Positions 1-11,059 of a stretch of DNA of 64,000 nucleotides are shown here, piece by piece (within the stretch, counting starts at the first letter, position 1; every line of letters starts with the position of its first letter). This stretch comes from Pollenia angustigena (lineage: Eukaryota > Arthropoda > Insecta > Diptera > Polleniidae). The position numbers and the translations under genes are program-made. The DNA lies in contig OV884056.1 in the NCBI GenBank assembly GCA_930367215.1, forward strand, positions 125,486,053-125,550,052. Direction: 5' to 3'. Under the pieces are notes generated by a model. The model worked only from the letters and a program-made list of their open reading frames with translations, did no database searches and had not been told where the DNA came from.

Positions 1-36
1 AGAAATTCTTAAATAAATAAATAAATATATCCATTT

Positions 37-614
37 ACAATGATGGTTTGTGGTCCCTCAGGCTGTGGAAAATCTACTTTTATAAAAATGAATTAAAAAA
101 ATCAAAACTTAATATCTAAAGATAAAGACCGAATCATATGGTGCTATTCTGAGACTTTTAATACGAATGACGAAGAATCTTCTTTGATAATATTGGATGA
201 TTTAATGATTGAAACAAGAAAGTTTGTGAACTATTTACAAAAGGATCTCATCATAGAAATTTAAGTGTAATTTTAGTTACACAAAATATTTTTCATAAAG
301 GGGCTTATTCGAGAAATATTTCATTAAACACCAAATATATAGTTATGTTTAAAAACCCAAGAGATAGGACATAATTTCAACATCAAGCTCGTCAAGTATA
401 TACAGAAAACTCAAAATCATTAGTAGATGTATATAATCATTGTACACAACAGGCTCATGGTTATTTACTTGTTGATCTTACTCAAGAAATACCTAACGCT
501 TTTAGATTTAGATCTAATATTTTTAATACAGGTTACTATATATTTGCAAATATAAGCAATGACCTCGAATCTAAAGTTACTGAAGGAGAACAAACATATT
601 CTCTATGTTCTTAA
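37..614 (+). pseudogene. Polinton packaging ATPase, decayed copy
   Basis: Translation matches the ATPase at 27629-26943 almost residue for residue where it is in frame. An intact Walker A (GPSGCGKST) is encoded near 49-84. After it come an in-frame stop, a deletion of about 20 codons before the Walker B segment (LIILDD), and frameshifts around 210-240. The end (stop 612-614) matches the other copy. In Polintons this FtsK/HerA-type ATPase is thought to pump DNA into the capsid. This copy cannot make the full protein. It keeps the Walker A serine that the fuller copy has lost. Confidence 0.85.
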
Positions 615-903
615 AAAAGCGGATCACAAACTACGAAATGCAATTTTGAAAAATGTTGACAATGTTGTTATAAAAACTTTAAATGAAATTATATTAAATA
701 TTATAAACAGAAATCATAAAATAAACAAAACTGTGTTTAAAAAACTAAAACCATATAAAAATACTTTGAGGAAAGTCTGCTCATCACAAACCTCTATGCG
801 TCAAAAGAGGAAACTTCTTATTCAAAAGGGGGGATTTTTACCCATTACTATTTCATCGATATTAAGTGGAGTCATTGGAAAAATTTTAGAAAATGTCAAA
901 TAA
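559..903 (+). CDS. Small basic Polinton protein with C-terminal QKGGF motif
   Basis: 114 residues, rich in Lys, Asn and Ile, with a basic middle and a C-terminal QKGGF followed by a hydrophobic, Gly/Ser/Ile-rich tail. The start lies inside the 3' end of the ATPase gene in another frame, and the end overlaps the start of the next gene at 893, so the three reading frames are tightly packed. Proteins of this shape recur in animal Polintons next to the ATPase; the function is not established, and a capsid or membrane role is only a guess. Unlike its counterpart at 26998-26654, this copy has no internal stop, so the fragment preserves the better version of this gene. Confidence 0.7.
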   Translation: MTSNLKLLKENKHILYVLKKADHKLRNAILKNVDNVVIKTLNEIILNIINRNHKINKTVFKKLKPYKNTLRKVCSSQTSMRQKRKLLIQKGGFLPITISSILSGVIGKILENVK

Positions 904-1492
904 TTTATCAAAACTTATAGTTCTCCAACCATCAACTTACGAAAAATTTAAAGTTTGATATTCTGATTCAGACTTTTTACATCAGAAACTCTTACCAATA
1001 TATAGTTCACATTCTCTAAAAGATAACAAATGGTATTATATTAAACAAGAATTAGCTAAATATTTAATTGGATCCCAACGAACATCTAAGCAGAATAAAA
1101 TATCAACATTGAATAATTTGCGCGATAATGAAACTCAATCTAAAAAGGTGTATAAGAAGCATATTGAAACTCAAACTATAACACCTAGATCGAGTAGTAG
1201 AGCACTGCAAACAGATTTGAATTTGCCTGAGGAAATTTATACAAATAATGATGATCAAAACTATATGGATACAACAATACAACAATTTAATCCTTCTTCT
1301 GCATCTTCCGTAGCTAAGCGTCTTAAAAGCTTTTCGGAAAAAAGAACTCCAAAAATAAGAATATTATCAAAAAATGATAGCTACTTAAATATGTAACAAT
1401 CCACTTTACCTTACCAATACTCTCCTCGCGTAACAAGAAATCGAAAGAAATTAGATTACTATACTGAAAATGTATTATGGCAAAATATTTAA
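893..1492 (+). pseudogene. Polinton 200-aa-type protein, broken copy
   Basis: Reading from the ATG at 893 gives the same protein as the intact 200-codon gene at 26664-26062, at close to 90% identity by eye. It is interrupted by a TGA at 956-958 and a TAA at 1394-1396 before the natural end near 1492. The long middle piece (1109-1396) is still open. The protein is polar, with no membrane segment and a basic C-terminus. I do not recognise a known domain. Confidence 0.75.
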
Positions 1493-1551
1493 AAACTTAT
1501 TTTAGAAATAAAACCAAAAAAATGATTATATCATAATTATTTAATATTAAT

Positions 1552-3640
1552 TTAAATATCTATGTTCATTAAATATTCATCGTCAGATGAGTTATTAAAC
1601 AAATTGTCTATTTCTGTACATAAGTTGTCAAAGTTAGATTGAAGTCTAAAATGGCCTCGTGCATAAGTATTTATTTGGTCTGAAGCGATAATTCTTTTGT
1701 CATCCGCATAACTCAAGACAACCTTGTGTAATTTTTGAGTATACAGCTGATGAACCTAAGATCTAGATGTATTCATTGTATCAGAAAGAATTACTTTTTT
1801 AAACAATGATTTTTTATAGTCTGCCACTGAAAGGTTTTTTATGCACGATTTTTTAACACCTTTAGCCTTTTTTATTTCATTCATACCAACTGTTTTAAAT
1901 GAATACATTTTTGATCGAAGTCCAACAAACTCTTTCATAATTTTTCCACTATTTTCATCCTTCATCATACCTAAATTTTTTTTATTTAATAATGGCAGGT
2001 TAAAAGTATTATTAGGATGATATTCAGATGTGTCAAACCTTGAGGCAATGTCATCATGAATATCAGCATTAAAATCGCCTGTTTTTATTGTGTAGATAAA
2101 TGAATCTGTATCCATATAATTTAAAGCTCAATTGGATTGAAATTTTGGCTTCATGTATTGATAATGAAAATCGTACATTTTCCATTTCGACAGTTCGAGC
2201 ACAGCAAAGCCTTAATAAATGGGTTTGTTGTAAGTTATTTGCATAAGTTTTAATTGAATTGCAAACATATTATTGGAGAATTGTGTAATACTCGAGAAAT
2301 TTGGCTTAGAAATTAGTGCTTTTGCTCCTAAATGATTACGATTTGTTGTTTCCCAATCACTTACTATTTTAACATCTGTACGATTAAGAACGTTTTCCAT
2401 AGTTTTCCCATAAACAGCATTGTTAAGAAGTTTGAAGAAATCTTTTTCAAACGAATTTTTTGCTAATGTTCTATGGTGTGTGTTTAAATCTATATACTTT
2501 TTTAGGCATGGAGATTGTTTAAACTTTAACGCTCTATGAATTTTTTTAATTTCAGTCCATTTTTTAAACACTGTTTAAGAAACCTATAATGAATTTTATA
2601 TTTTGTTTTTGATGTTATTCTGCAATTAGCTTTCTATATTTAGATTCACCAATAATTTTATTTTCCGGACAAAATGGTAAATCATTATGTGTTTCATGTA
2701 AGTATTCGGGGTATTCTAAATCTACCTCCAAAAAATAACCAATTTCAGATGTATCTGATATATAAGCAACATCCAAATTATTTAAAATGTCTTCTTCATA
2801 ATTCCATTCGAATTCTCCATGGCGAAGATATTCTGACATTGCCCATCCATACAAGTTATTAGCGTCGAGGTACATTAAATATTCTGAAGGCTTACTACTG
2901 TCAACGTCTTCCAAATATTTGTTATTTGTTTTATAATATCTCTTTGAACATTGAACTAAGCCTCCCCTAATACCATCTTGTATAAAATTGTACATATTGA
3001 CCTCACTTAGCAGTTCTAACTCTATTTTAGTTGTTCTTAACATAGCATCCTATGATAGGCCTGGGGCAGTATAATATTGGCATGGGTCAAGCTTATAAAT
3101 AGTTTTACAAATGTGTCGAAAATTTGGAAAAATGTCTGTTAACAAAAGAACATCTGTTTTTAAATATAATTTAGCGTAATCTAATAAGTCAGTTTAGAAG
3201 TTCCCCAAACAGCTTGAGCATGTTCAAAGTCTTCATTAGTGCAATTAGTATTATTTAAGATATTGTAAAAATTGTCTTTAGTGGGAAAATTTGATTCATA
3301 AAAGCGTTCTATTGAATCAATGTAAGAGTAAAAAAATACTCCCTTTCTTCTTATTAAATCAAATTCATTTTTCTGTTGAAAAACTTTTTTGAGAGTTTGA
3401 AAATCATTGTCATTTAAATTGTTGGCAAGAGATGCTAAACTAGACGCCATAAATCGAAAAGAATCTAAAAATCGAATTTCAAAGGTTTTATTATTTTGCA
3501 TTGGTATAAATTTTGATAATAATATATATAATTCCTTGTTGAGAGGAATTACTTTTATATCACCCTCAAATTTTGATAATTCTTTTACAAATAAGTGGCA
3601 ATCATAGGAATGTAATTAAAAGATTTCATTTGTTTTTCAG
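1552..3640 (-). pseudogene. Polinton DNA polymerase B, 3' two-thirds, decayed
   Basis: Minus-strand pieces at 3501-3181, 3043-2615, 2571-2212 and 2115-1756 read in order as the later exonuclease region and the palm of a protein-primed family B polymerase. Motif A (LDANNLYGWAM), motif B (NNAVYGKTMEN) and motif C (YMDTDS) are all visible. Stops and frameshifts separate the pieces. The N-terminal half, with ExoI and the zinc modules, is missing because the jockey element begins at 3641. Identity to the polymerase at 22192-25970 is only about 60% by eye, clearly below that of the neighbouring ATPase module. Confidence 0.85.
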
Positions 3641-3786
3641 TTCGGTTTGTGCTTTATTGTGATACAGACGTGTATTTTTAACCGCGCATACAATTTAAAC
3701 TATAACAATTGATTTTTAAAATAAACATTTAACATAAAAGTGAACAGTTATCAAAAACTAGAATTAAATAAAGAAAAGTAAAAACA

Positions 3787-4495
3787 AGTAAGAAAGTGGT
3801 GTAGGGTATCATATGGTTGGGCTTGACCGACTACCCAACCATATGATACCCTACACCACAGTATTTAAAAACACATCATGCTTATATGTCCATATAAATA
3901 TGGATTTATCTATGTTTATAAAACTCATTAAGATCGGGTTAGAAGTTTGTGAGGGGCAGAAATTGCCCCCTACCTCCCCTTGTGGTCCTATTTTTGAAAA
4001 ACTGTATAGCTTATGTGTCCATATAGATATGGATCTATCTATGTTTTGAATTTCATTAAAATCGGTTTGAGAGGCAGAAATTGGCCCTATCTCCCCTAGT
4101 GGTCCTTTTTAAAAAAAAAAACCCTTTTGTGTCCATGAAGTTATGGTTCTATGTAAGTTCTAAATTTCATTAAAATCGGTTTGATAGTTTCTGAGAGAAA
4201 GAAATTTCCCCCTATCTTCCCTCGTGGTCCTACGATTTGGCCCATATTCAGTAGTCTTGGTCCTTGTGTCAATAAGAACCTATGTCCCAAATTTTATCAA
4301 ATTAAATTCCGTCCTGTACTTTGCGCACAAGGTTACATGGACATCCAGCCAGCCGGACGGACATCGTTAGTTCGACTCAGAAAGTGATTCTGAGTCGATC
4401 GGTATACTTTTAGGTGGGTCTAGGACCAATATTTTAAGGCGTTACACACATCAGCACAAATGCATATTACCCTCTCCACTATTGTGGTGTGGGTA
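3787..4495. repeat. Dispersed dipteran repeat with a perfect 25-bp hairpin at its edge
   Basis: The repeat sits in the jockey leader. It starts with arms 3796-3820 and 3835-3859, an exact 25-bp inverted repeat around a 14-nt loop, and ends near 4495 with a GTGGTGTGGGTAT echo of the arm. Inside are three diverged sub-repeats of about 110-130 bp sharing phrases such as ATTAAAATCGGTTTGA and CCCCTA...GTGGTCCT. A fragment of the same family is at about 16390-16430. No coding sequence. Class unknown. Confidence 0.6.
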
Positions 4496-4526
4496 TACAA
4501 ATATATGTATGTACGAATGTACATAC

Positions 4527-5076
4527 TAGAGGTCTGCAAGAATAAATAAAAACCAATTTCAACACACTTATTTGTTTTTTAACTACAATGTGTCGAGCAC
4601 CCAATAATAACGAAACAAATGAAAGAATAACCAAAGACAAAACAAATAAAAACTTATTTAATTCAGTCAACTCAAGTCAAATGAGTGAAATATTCAAATA
4701 TAATTTGAATATAAAATTTCTGTACCTACACATTACGTATGTATGTGTAAGCTTAACTCTTACAAATGAAAGAAGCCACAAGCTTACACACATATTACGT
4801 CAATGTGTTCAAATAAATGTATGCACATTCAATAATTCAAAAATTATTCGAATATTTTTTGTAACTTGCTCTCTCTAACGGGTCATTCGAATGTTTTGTT
4901 ATTTATATATGACTCTCAAATTCATTTACAGTAAACAAGTTTTTTATTCAATTCATTCTCTCTGATTTTTGTATATGGTTTACTATTTTCTTATATTTTT
5001 GAATGTTTAATATTTGAGTAAATGTTGTGCACTTTGAATAAAGGCAAACAAGTGAATTATTTAAAGCAGACCTCTA
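4527..5076. mobile_element. hAT-type MITE with perfect 8-bp TSD
   Basis: Terminal inverted repeats TAGAGGTCTGC / GCAGACCTCTA bound a 550-bp A+T-rich segment. The 8 bp on either side (4519-4526 and 5077-5084) are both GTACATAC. An 8-bp duplication with TAG-type ends is the hAT signature. The interior has no transposase, so it is non-autonomous. It lies inside the jockey 5' leader and is therefore younger than that element. Confidence 0.85.
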
Positions 5077-6755
5077 GTACATACATATGTATGTATACAT
5101 GTATTTACTGAGCAAAATCATTTGAGTTTAAAAATTTTAATATTTTGTTATTGTCAATACCTATAAGCACAAAAAAGTGAAAAACAAAAACAATTTTTTT
5201 CATGAGTAAAATCAATGAAACAACAATAAAAATAAATCAAAGAAATGCATTTATAATAGTAAATGCTAAAGAATGCAATGCTGAAATAAATAAAACCAAA
5301 GAAAACAATAACAACTACCTAACGGCTAAACCAATTGTTCGAAAGCGTTCCCTTTCACCCTCGGTTTTACAACAACAGTTTTGGGACAGGTGTTGCCGAG
5401 TCCGCAAGCAGTGCCGTGACGGCAAAAACAAATTTAGTAGGAAATGATACCATGAATTTAAACACAATCACTATGGAAAATCCTCTAGTAAAAAATTGTC
5501 AAAAGCCTCAAGTACAAGTTAGTATGGACAGGTATATAACAGTGCTTAAACGGGGTCGCAGCCTTACCTCTTCAGCTGTTGCCTCGGCCTCTAAAGTACC
5601 ATCTTTTGATAGAATAAATTCAAAAAATCGTTTTGCAATTCTGGAAGATGAATCCTCAGAAGCACCAAACGTGATAAAATCGTCCAAGCCTCCCCCGCTA
5701 TATCTTAGGGAGCAAAACTCAATTGAGCTTATAAAGAGCTTGATCTCGGTGGTAGTGGTAGTATAAACGAGACAAAAATACAAGTAAATATTGAGAATGA
5801 TTTTCGCAAGCTAATTAACAAATTTGAAGCGCTTAAAAAAAGTGTTTATACTTACCAACTGAAGAGCAGCAAATGTCTTCAGGTAGTGATTAAGGGAATT
5901 GACTCATGTGGGGACCCAGAAGATATTAAAACATTTTTGCAAGAAAAAGGCTTCAAAGTAAAAAATGTAGTAAATATTAAAAATAGGGAAAAAAATCCCC
6001 AACCACTATTTCGAGTGGAGTTAGAACCCGGCGATGTAAAGCTTAAAAAAACGAAACGCACCCTATTTACGATTTGAAATATATTCTATATAGAAGAATA
6101 ACTATAGAGGAGCCGCACAAAAGAAATGGTCCCGTTCAATGTCTAAACTGCCAAGAATTTGGACATACCAAGGCATACTGCTACTTACCCCCTCTTTGCG
6201 TAGTATGTGGTGAATTGCATGGTACAGTTCTTTGCGATAAGTCTAAAAACGACCCCAATGTAAAAAAAATGCAGCAACTGTCGCGGTAATCACACTGCCA
6301 ATTATAGAGGATGCCCTGTATACACTAAAGTCAAGCAGTCATCTGGACCGAAAACTAATCCCCCTCAAATGCAGGTAACAAATCAAGTAAACACTAATGG
6401 CATTCAGGCTCCGCAGCCTAGTAATAACAGGGGGGTTATTATGTAATTCGATTCGAAACGAAAATACTTTCGAAAGAAATTTCCGTATCGAAAATGAAAT
6501 GGTATTTTCTAATCCGTTCGAAAGCACCACAGATTTGTATTTGTTAAAAAAAAGGGAAAAACAAAGTGCTGCCAAATTTATACACAATAAATAAACCTGT
6601 CAATATTGACAGAACTTTTTTTTGAAAAACAAGCGTTTAAAAAAAAAAAACGTTAAATTTTCCGCAAAACGTAAATATAAATGAAATATATGAAAACTTC
6701 CAAACAAAATAAAATAACAAAAAATTATTAATAAAAAAATAATGGTTTAAGAACA

Positions 6756-7262
6756 TGGATTCTGTTGCATTGTGGTTGGAAGATAGCGATAAAGAAAGTG
6801 ATGCAATTGCAGAAAGAGTAAGGAAGATTTTTTTAATTATGAAATTTAATCCTAAAAATACTACTTTTAGTTTCGTGAAAAACTTTCGGCTTAATAAAAA
6901 TTCATTTATGTATATCTACAATTGAATAAAAGGCGATTTAGAGCCACCTGAAAGATCGACAGTCATTGCACCTTTGAAAAAATTAGCTGCCACATTAAAA
7001 TGTTTGGCACTAGTTGGATACCAACATCAGATTGGCCAAGATCGCCTTGTGGGACTTTCACACCCATCAATTTCCATATGCTTATCTGAGGTATACGAAA
7101 TAATCGAACCAAATCTTTGCCCGAAGCAATGAAATGAAATGACTGAAGAAAAAAAAGGAGGCGAAAAGATATTTTTTTTAAATTAATGTGGAATACTTGG
7201 AGCAGTAGACGGCACTCACATTCAAGTAATAAGGCCAAGTAACGATGAGCATTTATACTTCA
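6756..7262 (+). pseudogene. HARBI1-like transposase fragments
   Basis: Two coding islands, 6756-6930 and about 6960-7262, match the helix-turn-helix N-terminus and the beginning of the DDE nuclease domain of PIF/Harbinger transposases, with several stop codons and a likely internal deletion. The GAVDGTH motif carries the first acidic catalytic residue. The second and third acidic residues are not found. The minus-strand ORF over this region is a shadow. Confidence 0.6.
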
Positions 7263-7674
7263 ACCGAAAACAGACATTTAACCTTAACGAGTTGTTTATA
7301 GTCTTCCCATACCTAGTATCAAAGCACAGTTGTAAAAATAGTTAACACAATATCGATTAAATGAAAACTCAATTTTTCCAATTCACTATACGGTGGGCCA
7401 ACCGTATCTTAACCCTTTGACAGTCATTGCCACAAATCCTTCGACTTGCTTTTAGCATTTTCAACATTTAGGTAGCCCTTTGCTAAATCTGCATGTGCAA
7501 CCATAAAATCAACCATCACCTCATACTGTCTTGGTTTTGTAAACATTGCTTTGTTTGAGCTTTCCCTTAAGCATTTAAAAAAATTGCTATGTATAAAAAT
7601 TTTCAGACTAAAAACAAAAAGAGTTGTGTTTTTTACACATGGAATAAATTGTGATTTCAAGTCACTTAAGAATA

Positions 7675-7827
7675 TAGTACACGGAATGTAAAAACCCACA
7701 TGCGCATGTGGTTCTGACGTAGTTTTGACGTCACTATAAAGTCACAATAGCAAGTTCGTGTTGTGTGATGACGACAAAATTACGTCAGAATCACATGCGC
7801 ATGTGACTTTTTACATTCCGTGTACTA
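7675..7827. mobile_element. 153-bp TA-flanked MITE
   Basis: An inverted repeat with arms of about 58 bp starts TAGTACACGGAATGTAAAAA on both strands and is flanked by TA (7673-7674 and 7828-7829). Each arm contains the self-complementary CACATGCGCATGTG. TA target duplication points to a Tc1/mariner-mobilised MITE. It lies inside the Harbinger remnant, giving a three-level nest with the jockey element. Confidence 0.85.
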
Positions 7828-8250
7828 TAGGCTTTACAGTTCTAAATATAGAGGATATATTATGTTTTTAATTGTATTTTACAGTTTTTGTTAAAAGTTT
7901 TATTTACTTACTTACACTTTTAAATTTTTTATCGTTTTCGCAAGCACAGCCACTTTCGAATAATTTACGAACAATTTAAATGAACTGACACTTGCTTGCG
8001 TATTACATAGTTGCAATTGTAAAAGGGTAATTTTTAATTTACGAAAAGGGGTAACAAAAAATCCTCACAAATAAAATATTTCCGAACGTTCGAAAATAAA
8101 TTTTCGAAAAACGTACTACATAAGTCGTCTTGAAAAAACCATGGAAACATTAGTGCAAACAGTGACTAATTTTACGAACACAATGGGTAATATGATGCAG
8201 GAAATTCTTAGAATGCAATCAATGTTATTGCAAGCTGTACTTAACAAGCC

Positions 8251-10975
8251 ATGAACGGTTTAAAAATTTGTTTTTGGAACGCAAACGGCATCCGCCAACA
8301 TAAAAACGAATTAGAATACTTTCTTAAAAATAATCAATTTGATGTCATGATGGTTTCTGAAACTCATTTGACAGCAAGAAATACGTTAAAATCAATAGTT
8401 AGATACTATATGATACCAAGGACGCTCGAGATAGAGCTTGTGTAGGTTCTGCCATTTTGATAAAAAATCGAGTCAAACACTACCTAATGTGTGATCATCG
8501 TGAGGATTATCTGCAAGCAACGAACATTTGTGTTGAAGAGCTAAATCGAAACATAGTAATTTCATCTTTATACTCTCCACCTAGATTTTCAATATCAGAA
8601 AGCCAATATTGTGAATATTATAAATCAATAGGACCCTGTTCCCTGGCCGCTGGCGAATATAACGCTAAACATGCCTTCTGGGGGTCACGACTTATAACAC
8701 CAAAGGGTTGTGTTCTGTTTAATACAATCTCTAAAATGCATTTAAATGTGGTCGCGAGCGGACAACCGACATATTGGCCTACTGATCAGCAAAAAATTCC
8801 AGATGTCATCGATTTCGGCGTGGTTAAAAACATCCCCACAGAAACTATTCATGTTGAAGTTTCCTTAGAATTATCTTCCGACCACACACCTACAATTGTT
8901 ACTATAATGAAACCCAATAGAATTGTATCTTCGCCTGGTTACTTAGCGACGTCAGCCACACAAATAAATTGGTTAAAATATAAAAAATATCTCAGTACCC
9001 ATTGCTCAGAAAATATTCCGCTTAGTACACCGGAGAATGTAGATCGCTCTATTGTTAATTTTGACAGTTTTCTGAAACTAGCTGTTCAACATTCCAGTTT
9101 TGCCCCCCAAAAAAACAAAAAATATTAAAATATATTCCACGGATGTCGAGTGTCTCTTGTTTGAAAAGAGGAGAGCTCGAAGAGAGTGGCAAGTGCACAG
9201 ATCCCCTCAACTTAAGAACTTACTCAAAGAGTGTAGAAAAAGGCTAAGAAAGTTACTGCAGACTCAGAAAATGGCTTCTCTGGAAAAATATCTTAAGGAA
9301 CTTGATGCAACTCCACAATCGGACTACTCATTATGGCGTGCAGCTAGAAATCTCAAAAGGCCAGTTGTCTCTAAACCACCATTAAGAAACTCGAATGGAA
9401 GTTGGGCAAGAAATGATGTTGAAAAAGGAAATCTGTTTGTTAATCATTTAAAAAACGTATTTACCCCAAATATATCTCACGATATTGCGGTCGAGTTAGC
9501 TAGAGCAGCTATTCCTCTCAGATTTGAGATAAGAGAAATCGAAAAAGCTATTTGTGACTTAAACACTAAGAAGGTACCTGGTTTTGATAAGATCAGTAAT
9601 AAAATGCTTTAAGAGCTACCTCGCATAGCAAAGAAAATTATTGTTTTTATTTTTAATGCTAGTTTTAGGCCTTGAATACTATCCTCAAAAATGGAAGTTT
9701 TCCTTAGTTACCATGATACCAAAGCCAGGCAAAGATCATACAAAAGTCGAGTCATATAGGCCTATTAGCTTATTATCAAATATGTCAAAGCTGTTTGAGT
9801 AATTATTAGTTTCAAAATTAACTCCGATTTTAAGTGAAAATAGATGTATTCCAAACCATCAATTCGGATTTAGAAGAAAACACAGCACAATTGAACAGAC
9901 TAATCGAATAGCAAATGTCATAAGAAAAGCATTTGAAGAAAAAAAATATTGCTCAGCACTCTTCATCGATGTTTCGCAAGCTTTTGATAAAGTCTGGCAT
10001 GATGGCTTATTAGTAAAAATTTACCAGCAAACACACACAAGCTGTTAGAAAGCTACTTAGTCGGCCGTCAATTTATTATTAAAGAAGGAAATTTCTTAAG
10101 TTCACCTCACCCAATTGGCGCTGGAGTCCCACAAGGCAGCATCCTGGGCCCTCTATTATACTTGATGTATACTTCGGGCATGCCAACAAACAACTACACC
10201 CAAACTTCAACATTTGCTGACGATACAGCTTTTCTAAGCGTCCACAAAAACCGTTATGAAGCGTCTCGTTACTTACAGCATCATATATTTCAACTGGAAA
10301 TATGGTTAAGACAATGGAGGATAATGCTCAATGAGCAAAAATGCGTACATATTACATTCACCTTGCGCCGGGAATCTTGCCCCCCTATTACAATCAATAA
10401 TCAAATAATACCGCAAAAGTTGCATGTAAAATACCTCGGTATTCATCAGATCGCCGTTTAACGTGGAAATGGCATATAGAGGCAAAATTAACTCAAATGA
10501 AACTAAAAGCCATCCAAATTCATTGGCTTATTGGAAGAAACTCTGTCCTTAGTTTCGACTGCAAACTGCAAACTGCTACTCTACAACTCCATCTTAAAGC
10601 CAATCTGGTGCTATGGTATTCAGTTATGGGGCACTGCCTCGGCCTCTAATATCGTAAAAATTTAAAGGCGCCAAAATAAACTTCTTCAAATAATCACAGC
10701 TGCCCCTTGGTATGTTAAAAACAGCAATATTCACAAGGATGTCAATGTTCCATTAGTTAAAACTATGATTAAGAAATATGCAATAAAACGGCTCGAATTA
10801 CATCCGAACCCACTAGCTCGAAATATTTTAAATGATAGCGTGTGGCCGCTTTAGGAGAAGAGATACTGCAGCACTTATCCATATAGAGGAGCGATAAACA
10901 CCTATTTATTTATAAGAACAGACTCCGCGATGAAGAAAAATTTTGTCTGGCACTAGAAGGACATAATATAAAGTA
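8251..10975 (+). pseudogene. Jockey ORF2: APE endonuclease and reverse transcriptase, decayed
   Basis: The N-terminus (FWNANGIRQHKNELEYFL, then SETHL) and the SDHTP motif near 8880 are those of an apurinic-type endonuclease that nicks the target. The frame breaks near 8440 and 9120 and there is a stop at 9610. The reverse transcriptase follows with SYRPISLLSN (about 9750), FIDVSQAFDKVWHDGL (about 9965), GVPQGSILGPLLY (about 10120) and the catalytic FADD at about 10213. The remaining C-terminal part, with several stops, runs to about 10975. The protein is inactive here, but all main domains are recognisable in order. Confidence 0.85.
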
Positions 10976-11059
10976 TTAGGTTAAGATTTGCTTAATTATT
11001 GCTAGTTCATATTTAATATGTATATAAAGATGCAATAAATAAATAATGAAACAAAAAAA

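Larger units (their letters stand above)
1..3640 (-). mobile_element. Truncated Polinton/Maverick fragment
   Basis: This block has the same gene order as 25970-27629 of the complete Polinton further right, but inverted: packaging ATPase, small QKGGF protein and 200-aa-type protein on the + strand, then DNA polymerase B on the - strand. It is cut on the left by the window edge. On the right, polymerase homology stops near 3640, where the 5' end of a jockey element begins. All genes except the 114-aa one are broken. It is an old, defective copy related to, but not identical with, the 20450-33955 element. Confidence 0.85.
6437..8118 (+). mobile_element. PIF/Harbinger-type DNA transposon remnant
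   Basis: This insertion splits jockey ORF1. From 6756 the + strand reads as the N-terminus of a HARBI1-like transposase (LWLEDSDKES, then FRLNKNSF), with stops. Further on, about 6960-7260 gives the catalytic-domain start with GAVDGTHIQV and YFNRK, which contains the first catalytic Asp of the DDE_4 family. The rest of the transposase is missing. Both ends carry TTCGAA-rich sequence and a TTATGTA / TACATAA match, but I cannot fix the exact TIR and 3-bp TSD, so boundaries are approximate. Confidence 0.65.
5202..8254 (+). pseudogene. Jockey ORF1 (gag-like), interrupted
   Basis: The ATG at 5202 corresponds to the start of the copy at 14456 on the - strand. The frame changes near 5390, and a deletion near 5750 removes about a dozen codons compared with that copy. 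The C-terminal half has three consecutive CCHC-type zinc knuckles (CLNCQEFGHTKAYC at about 6138-6180, then two more, the last disrupted near 6272), typical of jockey-clade Gag. A Harbinger element splits the gene at about 6437-8118. Coding resumes to a TGA at 8252-8254 that overlaps the ORF2 ATG at 8251 (ATGA), an arrangement seen in jockey elements. In the family the protein binds element RNA and guides it to the nucleus. Confidence 0.8.

Noticed and set aside
6963..7238. 91-residue minus-strand ORF
   Set aside because: Antisense shadow of the HARBI1-like transposase remnant.
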